Shown: positions 25,911 to 35,300 of the stretch, one piece after another | How the letters are laid out: every line of letters begins with the position of its first letter | How positions within the stretch are numbered: the stretch's first letter is position 1 | NCBI RefSeq assembly: GCF_003350545.1 | Contig: NZ_QQBA01000020.1 | Coordinates: 1-36,396, forward strand | Reading direction: 5' to 3' | DNA from: Flavobacterium glaciei | GTDB taxonomy: Bacteria > Bacteroidota > Bacteroidia > Flavobacteriales > Flavobacteriaceae | Length of the DNA: 36,396 nt | The notes under the pieces: model-generated | Database searches by the model: none | The model's input: only the letters and a program-made list of their open reading frames with translations | Told to the model about the DNA's origin: nothing | Program-made: the position numbers and the translations under genes

Positions 25911-26011
25911 CAGGAGCTAATTTCAGCTATCCGTTACAATCTTTACGCCTTCCTGAGGTTTCGGGACCGGCGAATATGGATTTTCACTGCAAACGCAGTT
26001 CACTGAACTCC
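25911..26011. repeat. GC-richer intergenic element bounded by GGAG/CTCC
   Basis: About 100 bp much richer in G and C than its flanks. It has an internal CTGC-AAAC-GCAG hairpin (25987-25998), the wording AGCTATCCGTTACAATCTTT and a later GGATTTTCACTGC. I recall this pattern as a dispersed non-coding element in Bacteroidota genomes. It lies between the small conserved gene and dnaX. No ORF or tRNA is present. Confidence 0.45.
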
Positions 26012-26105
26012 AATAAAATTATAGTACTGTGAAGTAATTTGGGATAGGAAATTTGGGAAACAAAAACCATTTTGAAAATTATAAAATCTTTCAATCCTTA
26101 AATTT

Positions 26106-26134
26106 TTGCATCTTTAAATTAAAACCTATATTTG
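26106..26134 (+). promoter_or_regulatory. Promoter of dnaX
   Basis: TTG (26106-26108), 18-nt spacer, TATATTTG (26127-26134). This puts transcription start a few bases before the ATG at 26153 and rules out the upstream TTG codon at 26132 as the start. Confidence 0.75.
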
Positions 26135-26152
26135 CTTTCGAATAAAATTTCT

Positions 26153-27238
26153 ATGGAACAATTTGTTGTATCGGCCCGTAAATATCGTCCTCAAACATTT
26201 AAAGATGTTGTTGGACAAAAAGCCATTACAAATACTTTATTGAATGCCATAGAAAGCAATCACTTAGCTTCAGCACTGTTATTTACAGGACCGCGTGGTG
26301 TTGGAAAAACAACTTGTGCCCGTATTTTGGCACGTAAAATTAACCAGCCAGGATATGATGATCCCAATGAAGATTTTGCCTTTAATATTTTCGAATTAGA
26401 TGCTGCTTCTAACAATTCTGTTGATGATATTCGTAATCTAATTGACCAAGTTCGTATTCCTCCACAAACGGGACAATACAAAGTTTACATCATTGATGAG
26501 GTTCACATGTTGTCATCGGCAGCTTTCAATGCATTTTTGAAAACGCTGGAAGAACCACCAAAACATGCCATTTTTATTTTGGCAACGACTGAAAAACATA
26601 AAATTATCCCAACGATACTTTCTCGTTGTCAAATATTTGATTTCAAGAGAATTACCGTAAAAGATGCTAAAGAACATCTTGCCGAAGTGGCCACCAGTCA
26701 AGGCGTAGTTTTTGAAGATGATGCTTTGCATATTATTGCTCAAAAAGCTGATGGCGCCATGCGTGATGCTTTGTCAATTTTTGACCGAGTAGTTTCTTTT
26801 TGTGGAAAAGATTTAACACGTCAGGCTGTAACAGAAAACTTGAATGTGTTGGATTACGAAACGTACATCAACATCACCGACTTGATATTGGAAAACAAAA
26901 TACCTGATTTATTGATGGCTTTCAACGAGATTCTTGCAAAAGGTTTTGATGCACATCATTTTGTTTCTGGATTGGCTTCCCATTTTAGAGACTTATTAGT
27001 TTCTAAAACACCGGCAACGCTAACTTTATTAGAAGTAGGTGAACAAGCACAACAAATGTATGGTGTCCAAGCACAAAAATGCAGTCAAGACTTTCTTTTA
27101 AAAGCAATTGAAATTGCTAATGATTGTGATTTGAAATATAAACTGAGCCAAAACCAACGACTTCTTGTTGAACTTTGCCTGATGCAACTTGCCTCTATCA
27201 CTTATGATGGAGAAAAAAAAAAGTTGAGCAATATATAA
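26153..27238 (+). CDS. dnaX: DNA polymerase III clamp-loader subunit, zero-frame (gamma-sized) product
   Basis: DnaX is the motor subunit of the clamp loader that places the beta sliding clamp on primed DNA. The zero frame gives 361 residues: Walker A GPRGVGKT (46-53), DEVH (115-118) and the sensor/arginine-finger SRC (157-159), followed by the collar domain III. The frame stops at TAA (27236-27238), five codons after the A10G run. This is close to the end of domain III, so the product would be gamma-like and complete as a clamp loader ATPase. The four-Cys zinc module found between Walker A and DEAD-like box in many DnaX proteins is absent. The ATG at 26153 is set by the promoter and by the conserved MEQFVVSARKYRP start. 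Confidence 0.9.
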   Translation: MEQFVVSARKYRPQTFKDVVGQKAITNTLLNAIESNHLASALLFTGPRGVGKTTCARILARKINQPGYDDPNEDFAFNIFELDAASNNSVDDIRNLIDQVRIPPQTGQYKVYIIDEVHMLSSAAFNAFLKTLEEPPKHAIFILATTEKHKIIPTILSRCQIFDFKRITVKDAKEHLAEVATSQGVVFEDDALHIIAQKADGAMRDALSIFDRVVSFCGKDLTRQAVTENLNVLDYETYINITDLILENKIPDLLMAFNEILAKGFDAHHFVSGLASHFRDLLVSKTPATLTLLEVGEQAQQMYGVQAQKCSQDFLLKAIEIANDCDLKYKLSQNQRLLVELCLMQLASITYDGEKKKLSNI

Positions 27239-27888
27239 TTCCTCCTACTTATTATAGAAAGAATGATTATTCAATTACGGTTCAACCGAAAGCTGAAGAT
27301 TTAAAACCTGTTATACCAGTTACAGAATCAGTCACAATAAAAGAACCGGATGCTACAACTGCCATTCCATCAATTCCTACGCCAGTTCCAGCAGCAAAAA
27401 TTAACATTCCACAATCTGACGGACCAAAAGTTTCTGCATTTTCATTAACAAGTATTCGTGCCAAAAAAGCATTAGAAGAAAGTAGTAAAGGAATTGTAAA
27501 AGAAGTACTCCACTTGCCAACTGAATTATTTACAGAGACTGAAATGTTATTGCAATGGAATAAATATGCACAACGTTTAGGGGATAAAGGATATAGAATT
27601 ATGGAATCGTTACTACTTATCAATGAACCAAAATTAAACGGCACTTCCATAACGATAGAATTGCCAAATGAAGGTTCTAAATTAGATTTTGAAAAAGAAA
27701 TACATGGACTTTTAGGACATTTAAAGGGACATTTACACAATCACGACATCACAATTGAGGTTATTGTTAATGAAAGTATCGAAAACAAAAGAAGTTTTAA
27801 TGACCAAGACCGCTACAACAGATTACATGAAATAAATCCAAATATTGAACTTTTACGGACAACATTTGGATTAGATTTAGATGCTTAA
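26153..27888 (+). CDS. dnaX: DNA polymerase III tau subunit, reached by -1 shift at 27217-27223
   Basis: If one base is re-read (or one A of the run is lost), translation leaves the zero frame at A-AAA-AAG and runs on in the -1 frame to the stop at 27886-27888, giving a 578-residue tau. The -1 frame is open across a Pro/Thr/Ala-rich linker (27235-27450) and a C-terminal domain (SAFSLTSIRAKKALEESS onward) that in tau proteins binds polymerase and helicase. Codons and composition fit a real coding region throughout. Alternatives are a sequencing error in a homopolymer (A9 instead of A10) or a lesion. A lesion is least likely, because tau sequence downstream is well kept. Confidence 0.8.
27213..27223 (+). 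other. A10G slippery run in dnaX
   Basis: Ten A then G. In the zero frame the last seven bases read A-AAA-AAG, the same heptamer used for -1 frameshifting in E. coli dnaX. The run is also long enough for transcriptional slippage, as known for Thermus dnaX. A GGAG lies just upstream (27209-27212). I see no strong stem-loop directly downstream. Confidence 0.75.
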
Positions 27889-27908
27889 AATATAAAACCG
27901 AAATAAAA

Positions 27909-28799
27909 TTAAATTTTTCCGTAATACATCGCTTTTACAATTCCATCAGAAAGCCCAATTTTAGGAACATAAATATTTCTTGCTCCACTCCATTTCATGG
28001 CGTTTAGATAAATTCTAGTTGCTGGAATAATTACATCGGCACGATCTGGATTCAATCCTAATTCTGAAATTCTTTGTTCATACGAAAGTGAATTCAAAAA
28101 TGCATATTGGGAATTCATATATATATAAGACAATGGTTTTTCCTGAATTTTTCCAGACATCTTGAATAGCTTATTGATATTACCTCCAGAACCTATTAAA
28201 ATGACCTCGTCATATTCTTCCGTATTTGTTTTGATCCATTTTTCAATTTCATCCCAAACCACATCACAAACCATATCGTTTAATAATCGAACCGTTCCTG
28301 CTTTAAATGATCTTGAATTTATCAATTTACCATTAGAAAACAAAGTAAACTCTGTGCTTCCACCACCTACATCTACAAAAAGATAGGTCTGATCCGTTTT
28401 AAGTAAATGGTGCAAATCAGTTGACGCAATGATTGCTGCTTCTTTTTTACCATCAATAATTTCTATTTTTATGTCGGCTTTTTTCTTTATGAGAGTAACA
28501 ACCTCTTTACCATTATAAGCTTCTCGCATGGCTGAAGTTGCAAAAGCCATATAGCGTTCTACTTTATGCACCTTCATCAAAAGCTTGAATGCTTTCATGG
28601 CATCGCACATTCTCTCTAAGTTTTCTTCAGAAATTTCACCTACAGTAAAGGCATCTTGTCCAAGACGAATTGGAACACGCACTAATGAACTCTTATTAAA
28701 CTGCGGCTCTTTTCCCTCTTGTTCTACAATATTTACAATCAATAAACGCATGGCATTAGAACCAATATCGATTGCGGCATATTTTTTTATTTTAATCAT
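27909..28799 (-). CDS. Ppx/GppA family phosphatase (exopolyphosphatase-like)
   Basis: These ASKHA-fold enzymes cut phosphate from the end of polyphosphate or hydrolyse pppGpp. The 296-residue protein has the phosphate-1 loop AAIDIGSNAMRLLIVNI (start at residue 8) and the phosphate-2 motif FVDVGGGSTEFTLF. It has only the core domains, lacking the C-terminal half of E. coli Ppx. It lies 102 bp downstream of ppk1 on the same strand, as part of a polyphosphate cluster. Its substrate is likely polyphosphate by context. Confidence 0.88.
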   Translation of the reverse strand: MIKIKKYAAIDIGSNAMRLLIVNIVEQEGKEPQFNKSSLVRVPIRLGQDAFTVGEISEENLERMCDAMKAFKLLMKVHKVERYMAFATSAMREAYNGKEVVTLIKKKADIKIEIIDGKKEAAIIASTDLHHLLKTDQTYLFVDVGGGSTEFTLFSNGKLINSRSFKAGTVRLLNDMVCDVVWDEIEKWIKTNTEEYDEVILIGSGGNINKLFKMSGKIQEKPLSYIYMNSQYAFLNSLSYEQRISELGLNPDRADVIIPATRIYLNAMKWSGARNIYVPKIGLSDGIVKAMYYGKI

Positions 28800-28901
28800 T
28801 TTGGATTTGATTCTTTTATTCTTTTAGTAACTAATTGGTCTATTTATTAATTCTAAAATGAAAAAATTATTGAAAACTTTACACTGAACTAGAACAAATA
28901 A

Positions 28902-30989
28902 TTACACTATTTTTTCTGTTTCTGATTCTAACTCAACTTTACTTTGATAGTAGTTATAGGTTTCTAATTGTGCTCTAAAAACAGGATTATGATTTCGAAC
29001 TCTATATTTATTATCTAATTTGTAAGAATGATAACGGGCTTTTACATTTCCTTTCCAACCTATATCGAAGTTATCAATTAACTCATTTTTTATTTCCTGG
29101 TCGTATATTGGACAGGTAACTTCAACTCGTCCATCTAAATTTCTGGTCATAAAATCAGCTGATGAAATATAAACTTCTGTTTGTCCAGCATTACCAAAAA
29201 TATAAATTCTAGAGTGTTCTAAGTAATTATCTACAATACTGATAGCTTCGATATTTTCGCTCATTCCTGTAATTCCTGGTATTAACGAACAAATCCCTCT
29301 AACTTCAAGTTGAATTTTTACTCCTGCTCTACTCGCCTCATATAATTTATCTATCATTTCAAAGTCTGATAAACTATTCATTTTAAGCTTTATATGCGTT
29401 TTTCTTCCTGCTAAGGCATGAGTAATTTCTCTGTCAATTAACTTAACGAATTTAGTTCTGGTATAATGTGGAGAAACAATGAGGTGTTTGTATCGATGTA
29501 CTCTATAATTGATATCAAAAAACTCAAATATTCGCATGATATCTTTCAAAATCTGTTGATGACTCGTAAAAAGAGTTACATCAGTGTAGACTTTTGCAGT
29601 AGATTCATTGAAATTTCCAGTTGAAATAAAACCGTATCGTCTTATTTTATTATTTTCATTTCTTTCAATAACACATATTTTACTATGTACTTTTAATCCT
29701 TTTATTCCAAAAATTAATTCAATACCTTCCAGTTGCATTTGTTCAGCATAGGAAATATTGGAAGCTTCATCAAAACGAGCTTGCAATTCGATTTGAACGG
29801 TTACTTTTTTTCCGTTTTTAGCCGCATTTATAAGTGAACTAATGATTTGAGAATTTTTAGCAAGTCTGTATAAAGTAATTTTAATTGAAGTTACTTTGGG
29901 ATCTAATGCCGCTTCGCGCAAAAACTTAGTCAAATAGGAAAAGGATTGATAAGGTGCATTGAGTAAATAATCTCTTTCGCTGATTTTCTCTAACATACTT
30001 CCTTCTAGACTTAATCCTGGAATTGGTAATGGATCATTGGTTTTATACAACAAATCAAATCGACCCAGATTTGGAAAATTCATGTAATCACGTCTGTTGT
30101 GATATCTTCCGCCAGGGATAATACTGTCAGTAGAAACGATTTTCATTTTATCAAGAAAAAATTGAAGTGTATCTTCTTCTATTAATTGGTCATAAATGAA
30201 GCGAACCGGCTCACCTATTCTGCGATCTTTAACACTCAATGATATTTTTTCAATCATACTTTTGCTTAAATCACTATCGATGTCTAACTGAGCATCTCGA
30301 GTAATTTTTATCATGTGAGCAGAAACACTTTTGTAGTCAAAAATATTAAAAATACTACTCAAATTATGTCTAATAACATCATCCAGAAGTATGACATACT
30401 GTTTTTCATTATTTGATGGTAAAACAACAAAACGGTTAATAGTTTTTGGAATTTCGATTACGGCATAACGAACTTCTGAATTTTGATTCATAACCAGTTT
30501 GATGGCTAAATATCCCGAAGTATCTTTCAAAACAGGGAATTCCGCTAAATCATTCAAAATTATCGTTACTAATTCAGGACTTAATTTTTGAATAAAAAAG
30601 TCTTTCAAAAAAATTTCCTGTTCAATAGTAATATCATTTTCAGTAATAATAAATATATTTTCGGCCTCAAGTTCAGCTTCAATAATATTTAATATTCGTA
30701 AACTTTCTGATTGTTGCTGGATAACAATTTCAGTAATATCTTTTACTAATTGCTGAGCAGAAATCCCTCCAAGATACTTTTCTCCAGTGATTCCTGTCAG
30801 ACTCAATCTTCTTATAGCAGCAAAACGAACTCTAAAAAACTCATCTAAATTATTCGAAAAAATGCCTAAAAATCGAAGTCTATCTAATAGTGGAACTGAA
30901 CTATCCGCAGCTTCTTGAAGTACTCTGGCGTTGAAAGCCAACCAACTTTTTTCTCTATCAATATATTTGTATTCTAATGCTTTATTCAT
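28902..30989 (-). CDS. ppk1: Polyphosphate kinase 1
   Basis: PPK1 polymerises the gamma phosphate of ATP into polyphosphate and works in reverse. The 695-residue protein keeps both key histidines at the same numbers as the E. coli enzyme: His435 (in GLKVHSKICVIE), the phosphorylated residue, and His592 (in DNYLEHSRIYIF). The N-terminal LSWLAFNARVLQEA-type segment and FSNNLDEFFRVR are typical. It overlaps the SixA-like gene by 4 bp (ATGA), so the two are coupled. Confidence 0.95.
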   Translation of the reverse strand: MNKALEYKYIDREKSWLAFNARVLQEAADSSVPLLDRLRFLGIFSNNLDEFFRVRFAAIRRLSLTGITGEKYLGGISAQQLVKDITEIVIQQQSESLRILNIIEAELEAENIFIITENDITIEQEIFLKDFFIQKLSPELVTIILNDLAEFPVLKDTSGYLAIKLVMNQNSEVRYAVIEIPKTINRFVVLPSNNEKQYVILLDDVIRHNLSSIFNIFDYKSVSAHMIKITRDAQLDIDSDLSKSMIEKISLSVKDRRIGEPVRFIYDQLIEEDTLQFFLDKMKIVSTDSIIPGGRYHNRRDYMNFPNLGRFDLLYKTNDPLPIPGLSLEGSMLEKISERDYLLNAPYQSFSYLTKFLREAALDPKVTSIKITLYRLAKNSQIISSLINAAKNGKKVTVQIELQARFDEASNISYAEQMQLEGIELIFGIKGLKVHSKICVIERNENNKIRRYGFISTGNFNESTAKVYTDVTLFTSHQQILKDIMRIFEFFDINYRVHRYKHLIVSPHYTRTKFVKLIDREITHALAGRKTHIKLKMNSLSDFEMIDKLYEASRAGVKIQLEVRGICSLIPGITGMSENIEAISIVDNYLEHSRIYIFGNAGQTEVYISSADFMTRNLDGRVEVTCPIYDQEIKNELIDNFDIGWKGNVKARYHSYKLDNKYRVRNHNPVFRAQLETYNYYQSKVELESETEKIV

Positions 30990-31471
30990 CTTAAATCTTT
31001 GGGAAATATTATTTTATTTATTTTACCTTTTTTAATTTTTTTCCAATCATCGACATCAAATTTTAATGATACAAACCCACTAGTCGGAATGTTATCAATG
31101 TCTTCATTTCCAAATTTATTAACAAAATTTGTAATGGCACCATTATGTCCAAAAACAATAACGCTTTCGAAAAGATTACTACATGATTTAATAATATTTT
31201 CTAATTTCTTTTCGTCAAAGGTATAAAGGTCGTCTTTGTAAATGATACTATCAATAGGATAAGTAAAATTTTGAGCAAATATTAACGCTGTGTTTGTTGC
31301 TCTTTTAGCAGAACTTACCCACATAACATACGTTTTGGGAATAAAATCTTTAGCATAATTAGAAACCAGATGAGCATCTTTGATCCCTTGACAAGTCAAA
31401 CTACGATCTTTATCATGCATGGGAACTTCCCAACTTGATTTTGCATGCCGAACTAAAATTAGATTTTTCAT
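30986..31471 (-). CDS. SixA-type histidine phosphatase
   Basis: A small member of the histidine phosphatase superfamily; E. coli SixA dephosphorylates phosphohistidine in the ArcB and PtsN systems. The start chosen is ATG 31471, giving 161 residues that begin MKNLILVRHAKSSW, with the catalytic RHA at residues 8-10. The second His is in VFGHNGAI. Longer reading from 31531 adds a segment with no family resemblance. It overlaps ppk1 by 4 bp, so it is the first gene of a sixA-ppk1-ppx unit. A role in phosphate or polyphosphate signalling is inferred from position only. Confidence 0.85.
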   Translation of the reverse strand: MKNLILVRHAKSSWEVPMHDKDRSLTCQGIKDAHLVSNYAKDFIPKTYVMWVSSAKRATNTALIFAQNFTYPIDSIIYKDDLYTFDEKKLENIIKSCSNLFESVIVFGHNGAITNFVNKFGNEDIDNIPTSGFVSLKFDVDDWKKIKKGKINKIIFPKDLR

Positions 31472-31982
31472 GAAAAAAAGTTTTATACGTAAAAATAGGC
31501 ATTTTATTAAAAATAACCCATTGTGCTCCATTATTTAAAATTATCAATTCCTAAATATATTTTAAAATATTCATAATTGCATATATAAATATTGAACAAA
31601 TTCATGAAATAAAAAACCATGTTTTTTTTGTCTAAAAAAAAAACTACAGCAATAAAAAAATAACATTTTTTTAAAGAATGAATTAAAAATTTTTAATGAA
31701 AAAACACTAAAATTTAATCAAGTGCAACTCATTTGAATCAAATAACATTGTATTCATATTGATAATATTAATTAAAAAATGTATTTAAACGAATATATAA
31801 GTTATTCATAGAGAAAATTATTACTTTTTGATTAATTATTACTATTTTTGTTGGTAAAATAGAAAAAAAAACAATAAAAAAATAATTTACACTAATATTT
31901 ATATATATTTGATAAATTTATAAAAAATAAATGCCACACCCCTTTCTAAATCAAGTTGTTAACCTACAAAACAATTTAATTT
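31472..31982. other. Very AT-rich intergenic stretch
   Basis: About 500 bp between the polyphosphate operon and the adhesin leader. It contains long A/T runs and a perfect 16-bp palindrome (31682-31697, ATTAAAAA/TTTTTAAT). A -7 box TATATTTG is at 31904-31911 without a TTG at the normal distance. No ORF here looks real. Confidence 0.5.
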
Positions 31983-32328
31983 TATATAGAATTTTATTGT
32001 CTATATATAATAAATTTTTATCACCAATGATGGTGATAAATTTTTATTGTTATACATTCCTTGCACTCTGCAATTTCAAGTACAATCACATTACTTTTCT
32101 TTTAAAGAAAAAATTTTTCAGTTTACAACTGAAAACATCCAATCTAATAAAAACACTACTTTTTTCAATACACAATTGGCTACAATTTTGTAAGCTAAAA
32201 TCTTTTGTACACAATCTAACAAATACGAATATGTTTGTTAGAAAAAACAATGCACAATCAAGTTATTTAAATTCATTATATATATCATGCAAACCTTTAA
32301 ATATTATGTTCAAATTTTCATGCATGAT
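31983..32328 (+). promoter_or_regulatory. Hairpin-rich leader of the adhesin gene
   Basis: A series of perfect inverted repeats with short loops: 31983-32007 (8-bp stem), 32017-32040 (9 bp, followed by T5), 32061-32073 (5 bp), 32095-32111 (7-8 bp), 32115-32135 (9 bp, 3-nt loop), 32215-32242 (9 bp) and 32284-32328 (8 bp, long loop). They fill the region between the promoter candidate at 31904 and the adhesin ATG at 32352, so a transcript from there would carry a structured leader of about 430 nt. A second promoter candidate, TTG (32205-32207), 22-nt spacer, TATGTTTG (32230-32237), lies on the 32215-32242 hairpin. Confidence 0.55.
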
Positions 32329-32351
32329 TTCAATTTTAACAAAAGCTAACT

Positions 32352-35300
32352 ATGAATAAATTTTACTTTAACTATAATAAAATTTATCAAATATTTATAT
32401 TATTTCTATTTTTACTTAGTATAAATACTGGATTTTCTCAAACTAAAGGTTTGATATTACGAGATGGTAACGGAAATATTCCACCATTAAGCAGCTCACC
32501 TATTTTAGATCCTAATGGAGATGGTTTTGTTTCATCTACATCATCAGGTTTTGGAACTAACGATGTTGGAGCTGGAATTAGTGAAATACCATATTTAGCA
32601 ATTACACCACTCACACCAGAGGCTTTAGGAGATCTTCGAAGAGGACCTACTGGAGGTTTCAGTGAGTTTGTTCCAGATGCTAATGGAAAATCCGTTTATG
32701 TTTATTCTGACGGGACTAATTTGATGGTTCGTTTTAGAATTGGTAGTATAATTCCTGGTGCTAAAGGTTACAGTTTATTAATAGACACAGATGGTTTGTT
32801 TGGCGCTACTGATCCCAATTATTCAGCAAGTAATCCAGGATTTGAATATGAATTAGTTTATGAAACTGGATTTTCTGTTACGGTTTACAACGTAAACAGC
32901 GGTACATCTTGTATCGAAGTTGCTAAGTATGATTTATTAACAAATCCAAATTATGCACAAACATCAATTGCAGCGACTAACAACAATAATGATCTCGATT
33001 ATTTTTATGATTTTTATGTTCCTTTAAGTGCTTTTACCGGAGCAGGACCTATAACAAATTCAACTCCTTTGCGTTTTAACGCTATAACTGTAATGGCACC
33101 CAAATCAGCTACTTGCGGTCCTGTTTCTGACGGTTATTCATTTGATGTAAATGCACAACCACCATGTACACTTCAACAGATAAAAGATGGGACTTGTAAT
33201 ACTGATATATGTACTGCGCCACCGGTAGTAAATACAGGATTAAGTACCGCAGACACTTCAATATCCGGTACTTGGACAAAATCATCATTCTCTACAAATA
33301 CTAATGCCACAATAAATGTTTACAGAAATGATATTTTAATAGGTAGTACTTCTGCTACAAGTGGAAATTCATGGACTTTAACAGGTGTTTTATTAAGCAA
33401 TGGTGATGTAATAACAGCTAAAGCAGTTGCAACAGGCGAATCTATGTGTTTGGTTTCTAATAAAGTGACAATATCTACATGTGGAACTTCTAATACTAGC
33501 CCATGCCCTGTTATTGAATGTATGACATCAAGAGGTATTGTAGGAACAGGTGTTAATGGAGCTACTATTAAAATATATAATGTTACCAGCTCAGGAATCA
33601 CGTTAGTTGCTCAAAGGATTGTTCTTTTTGGAAGATGGTTCTGGGATGGTGGAAATGGTGGAGGCCCTGACGTTTGTAAATCTGGAGCTAACAATGCTAT
33701 CCCATCCGGCACTTATTATATCACGCAAACATTACCCGGACGGTGTGAAAGTAATTGTAATACTTATGAATGTGTATCTGGTTCAGGAAATACAAGTACT
33801 CCAACAATAACAACTACAACTCTTTACACTACATCAACCCAAATAAATGGTACTGCAGTAACAAGTAGTACAGTAAGATTGTATTTGAATGAAGAATTAA
33901 AAGCAACAACTACCGCTACTGGTGGTGTTTTTTCGTTTAATATTGGTTCTATTTCAACTTCGATTGGTGATGTATTTTCTATCAGAAGTTCAAATGGAGT
34001 ACGTTGTATATCAAACCCTGCCAGAATAACTGTTAGCTGCTTTGTGTACCCACCAATTATCTCATCAAATGAAACGAATAATATTCAAGCTGGTATTCCC
34101 ATAACAGGAACTTCTTATTATCCAAATACAACTGTTTCTGTATATAATAATTTGAATAATAGCTTAATCCAAACGATAACAACTGATGCTAACGGAAATT
34201 GGCAAACCACAGTTAATGCAGTAGCAAATACGTCTTACTATGCCACAATTGTTACAAGTTGCGGTACAAGTATTCGTTCTATTATTGCCACTGCTCTAAA
34301 TCCATCAACTCAAAATTGTGGTGTTATAAATGGTCCTATTTATGATAATTCGACTGCTGTTTCCGGTACACTTGCTACCGCAATTGCTAATACTACAGTA
34401 AATTTATACTTAGATGATAGTTTAATAGGTAGTGTGGTAACAAATACAGCTACTTGGACTATCCCGGTAAATACAACAGCGTTTAACAGGTTAAATGCTG
34501 GTGGTGTTCTATCATATGGTATCACTGAATCTGGTAACCTTGAGTTAAAATGTACGTCAAAAATTACAGTTGAGTGTTCAAAACCTGCTATTCCTATTAT
34601 CCAAAATTCTTCAATTACCATTGCTAAGGACTATACTGCAACTTTTACCATAACTAATTCAGATACCAATACCATATACACTTTAGAAGATGCTTCGGGT
34701 ATTGATTATTCTATTTCAGTTTTTGGAACAGGAGGAAGTATTAATTTACAATCATTTCCATTTAATACTTCAGGAACTTACAATCTTAAGATTACTGCTT
34801 TGAACATAACTTCAGTATTTTGTTCACAATCTACAAATGTTACATTATCTGTTCAAACCCCAGTAGATTTGGCAGTTTTAAAAACAGTAAATAATAATAA
34901 TCCAAATTTTGGAAGTAATGTATTGTTTACAATAACAGCTACAAATAACGGACCTGTAAATGCGACTGGAGTTACTGTTTCTGATTTAATTCCTAACGGA
35001 TATACTGTAATTAGTGTTACACCTTCTATTGGAACATGGAGTGCGCCAAATTGGAGTATCGGTAATTTATCTAATACAAGTAGTGCAACTTTAACAATAG
35101 AAGCTAGAGTAAATTTAACTGGAAATTATTCGAATACAGCAAATATTAGTGGAAACGAAATTGACCTGATTACAAGTAATAATTCATCAACATCTACTCC
35201 TGTCCCTAATAATTCTCTAATCGATGCTGTTAACGATACTGGCACTGCTGTAATAGGCTTAATTGGAGGAACTTCATTTACTAATGTATTAGGTAATGAC

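Noticed and set aside
27282..27740. Minus-strand open frame opposite the tau linker of dnaX
   Set aside because: The plus strand here is clearly the tau frame; the antisense frame is a composition by-product.
31472..31531. Start of the SixA-like gene at 31531
   Set aside because: The family begins with the MKNLILVRHA strand at 31471; the upstream codons add a segment unlike any homolog.
31904..32352. Invertible promoter for phase variation of the adhesin
   Set aside because: The inverted repeats have short loops and do not flank the promoter as a long invertible segment, and no recombinase gene is near. It cannot be excluded but is not supported.
31931..32359. Open frame of 142 codons on the plus strand upstream of the adhesin
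   Set aside because: It lies in the hairpin-rich AT-rich leader, has low-complexity Phe/Leu/Asn/Lys composition, overlaps the adhesin start and resembles no family.
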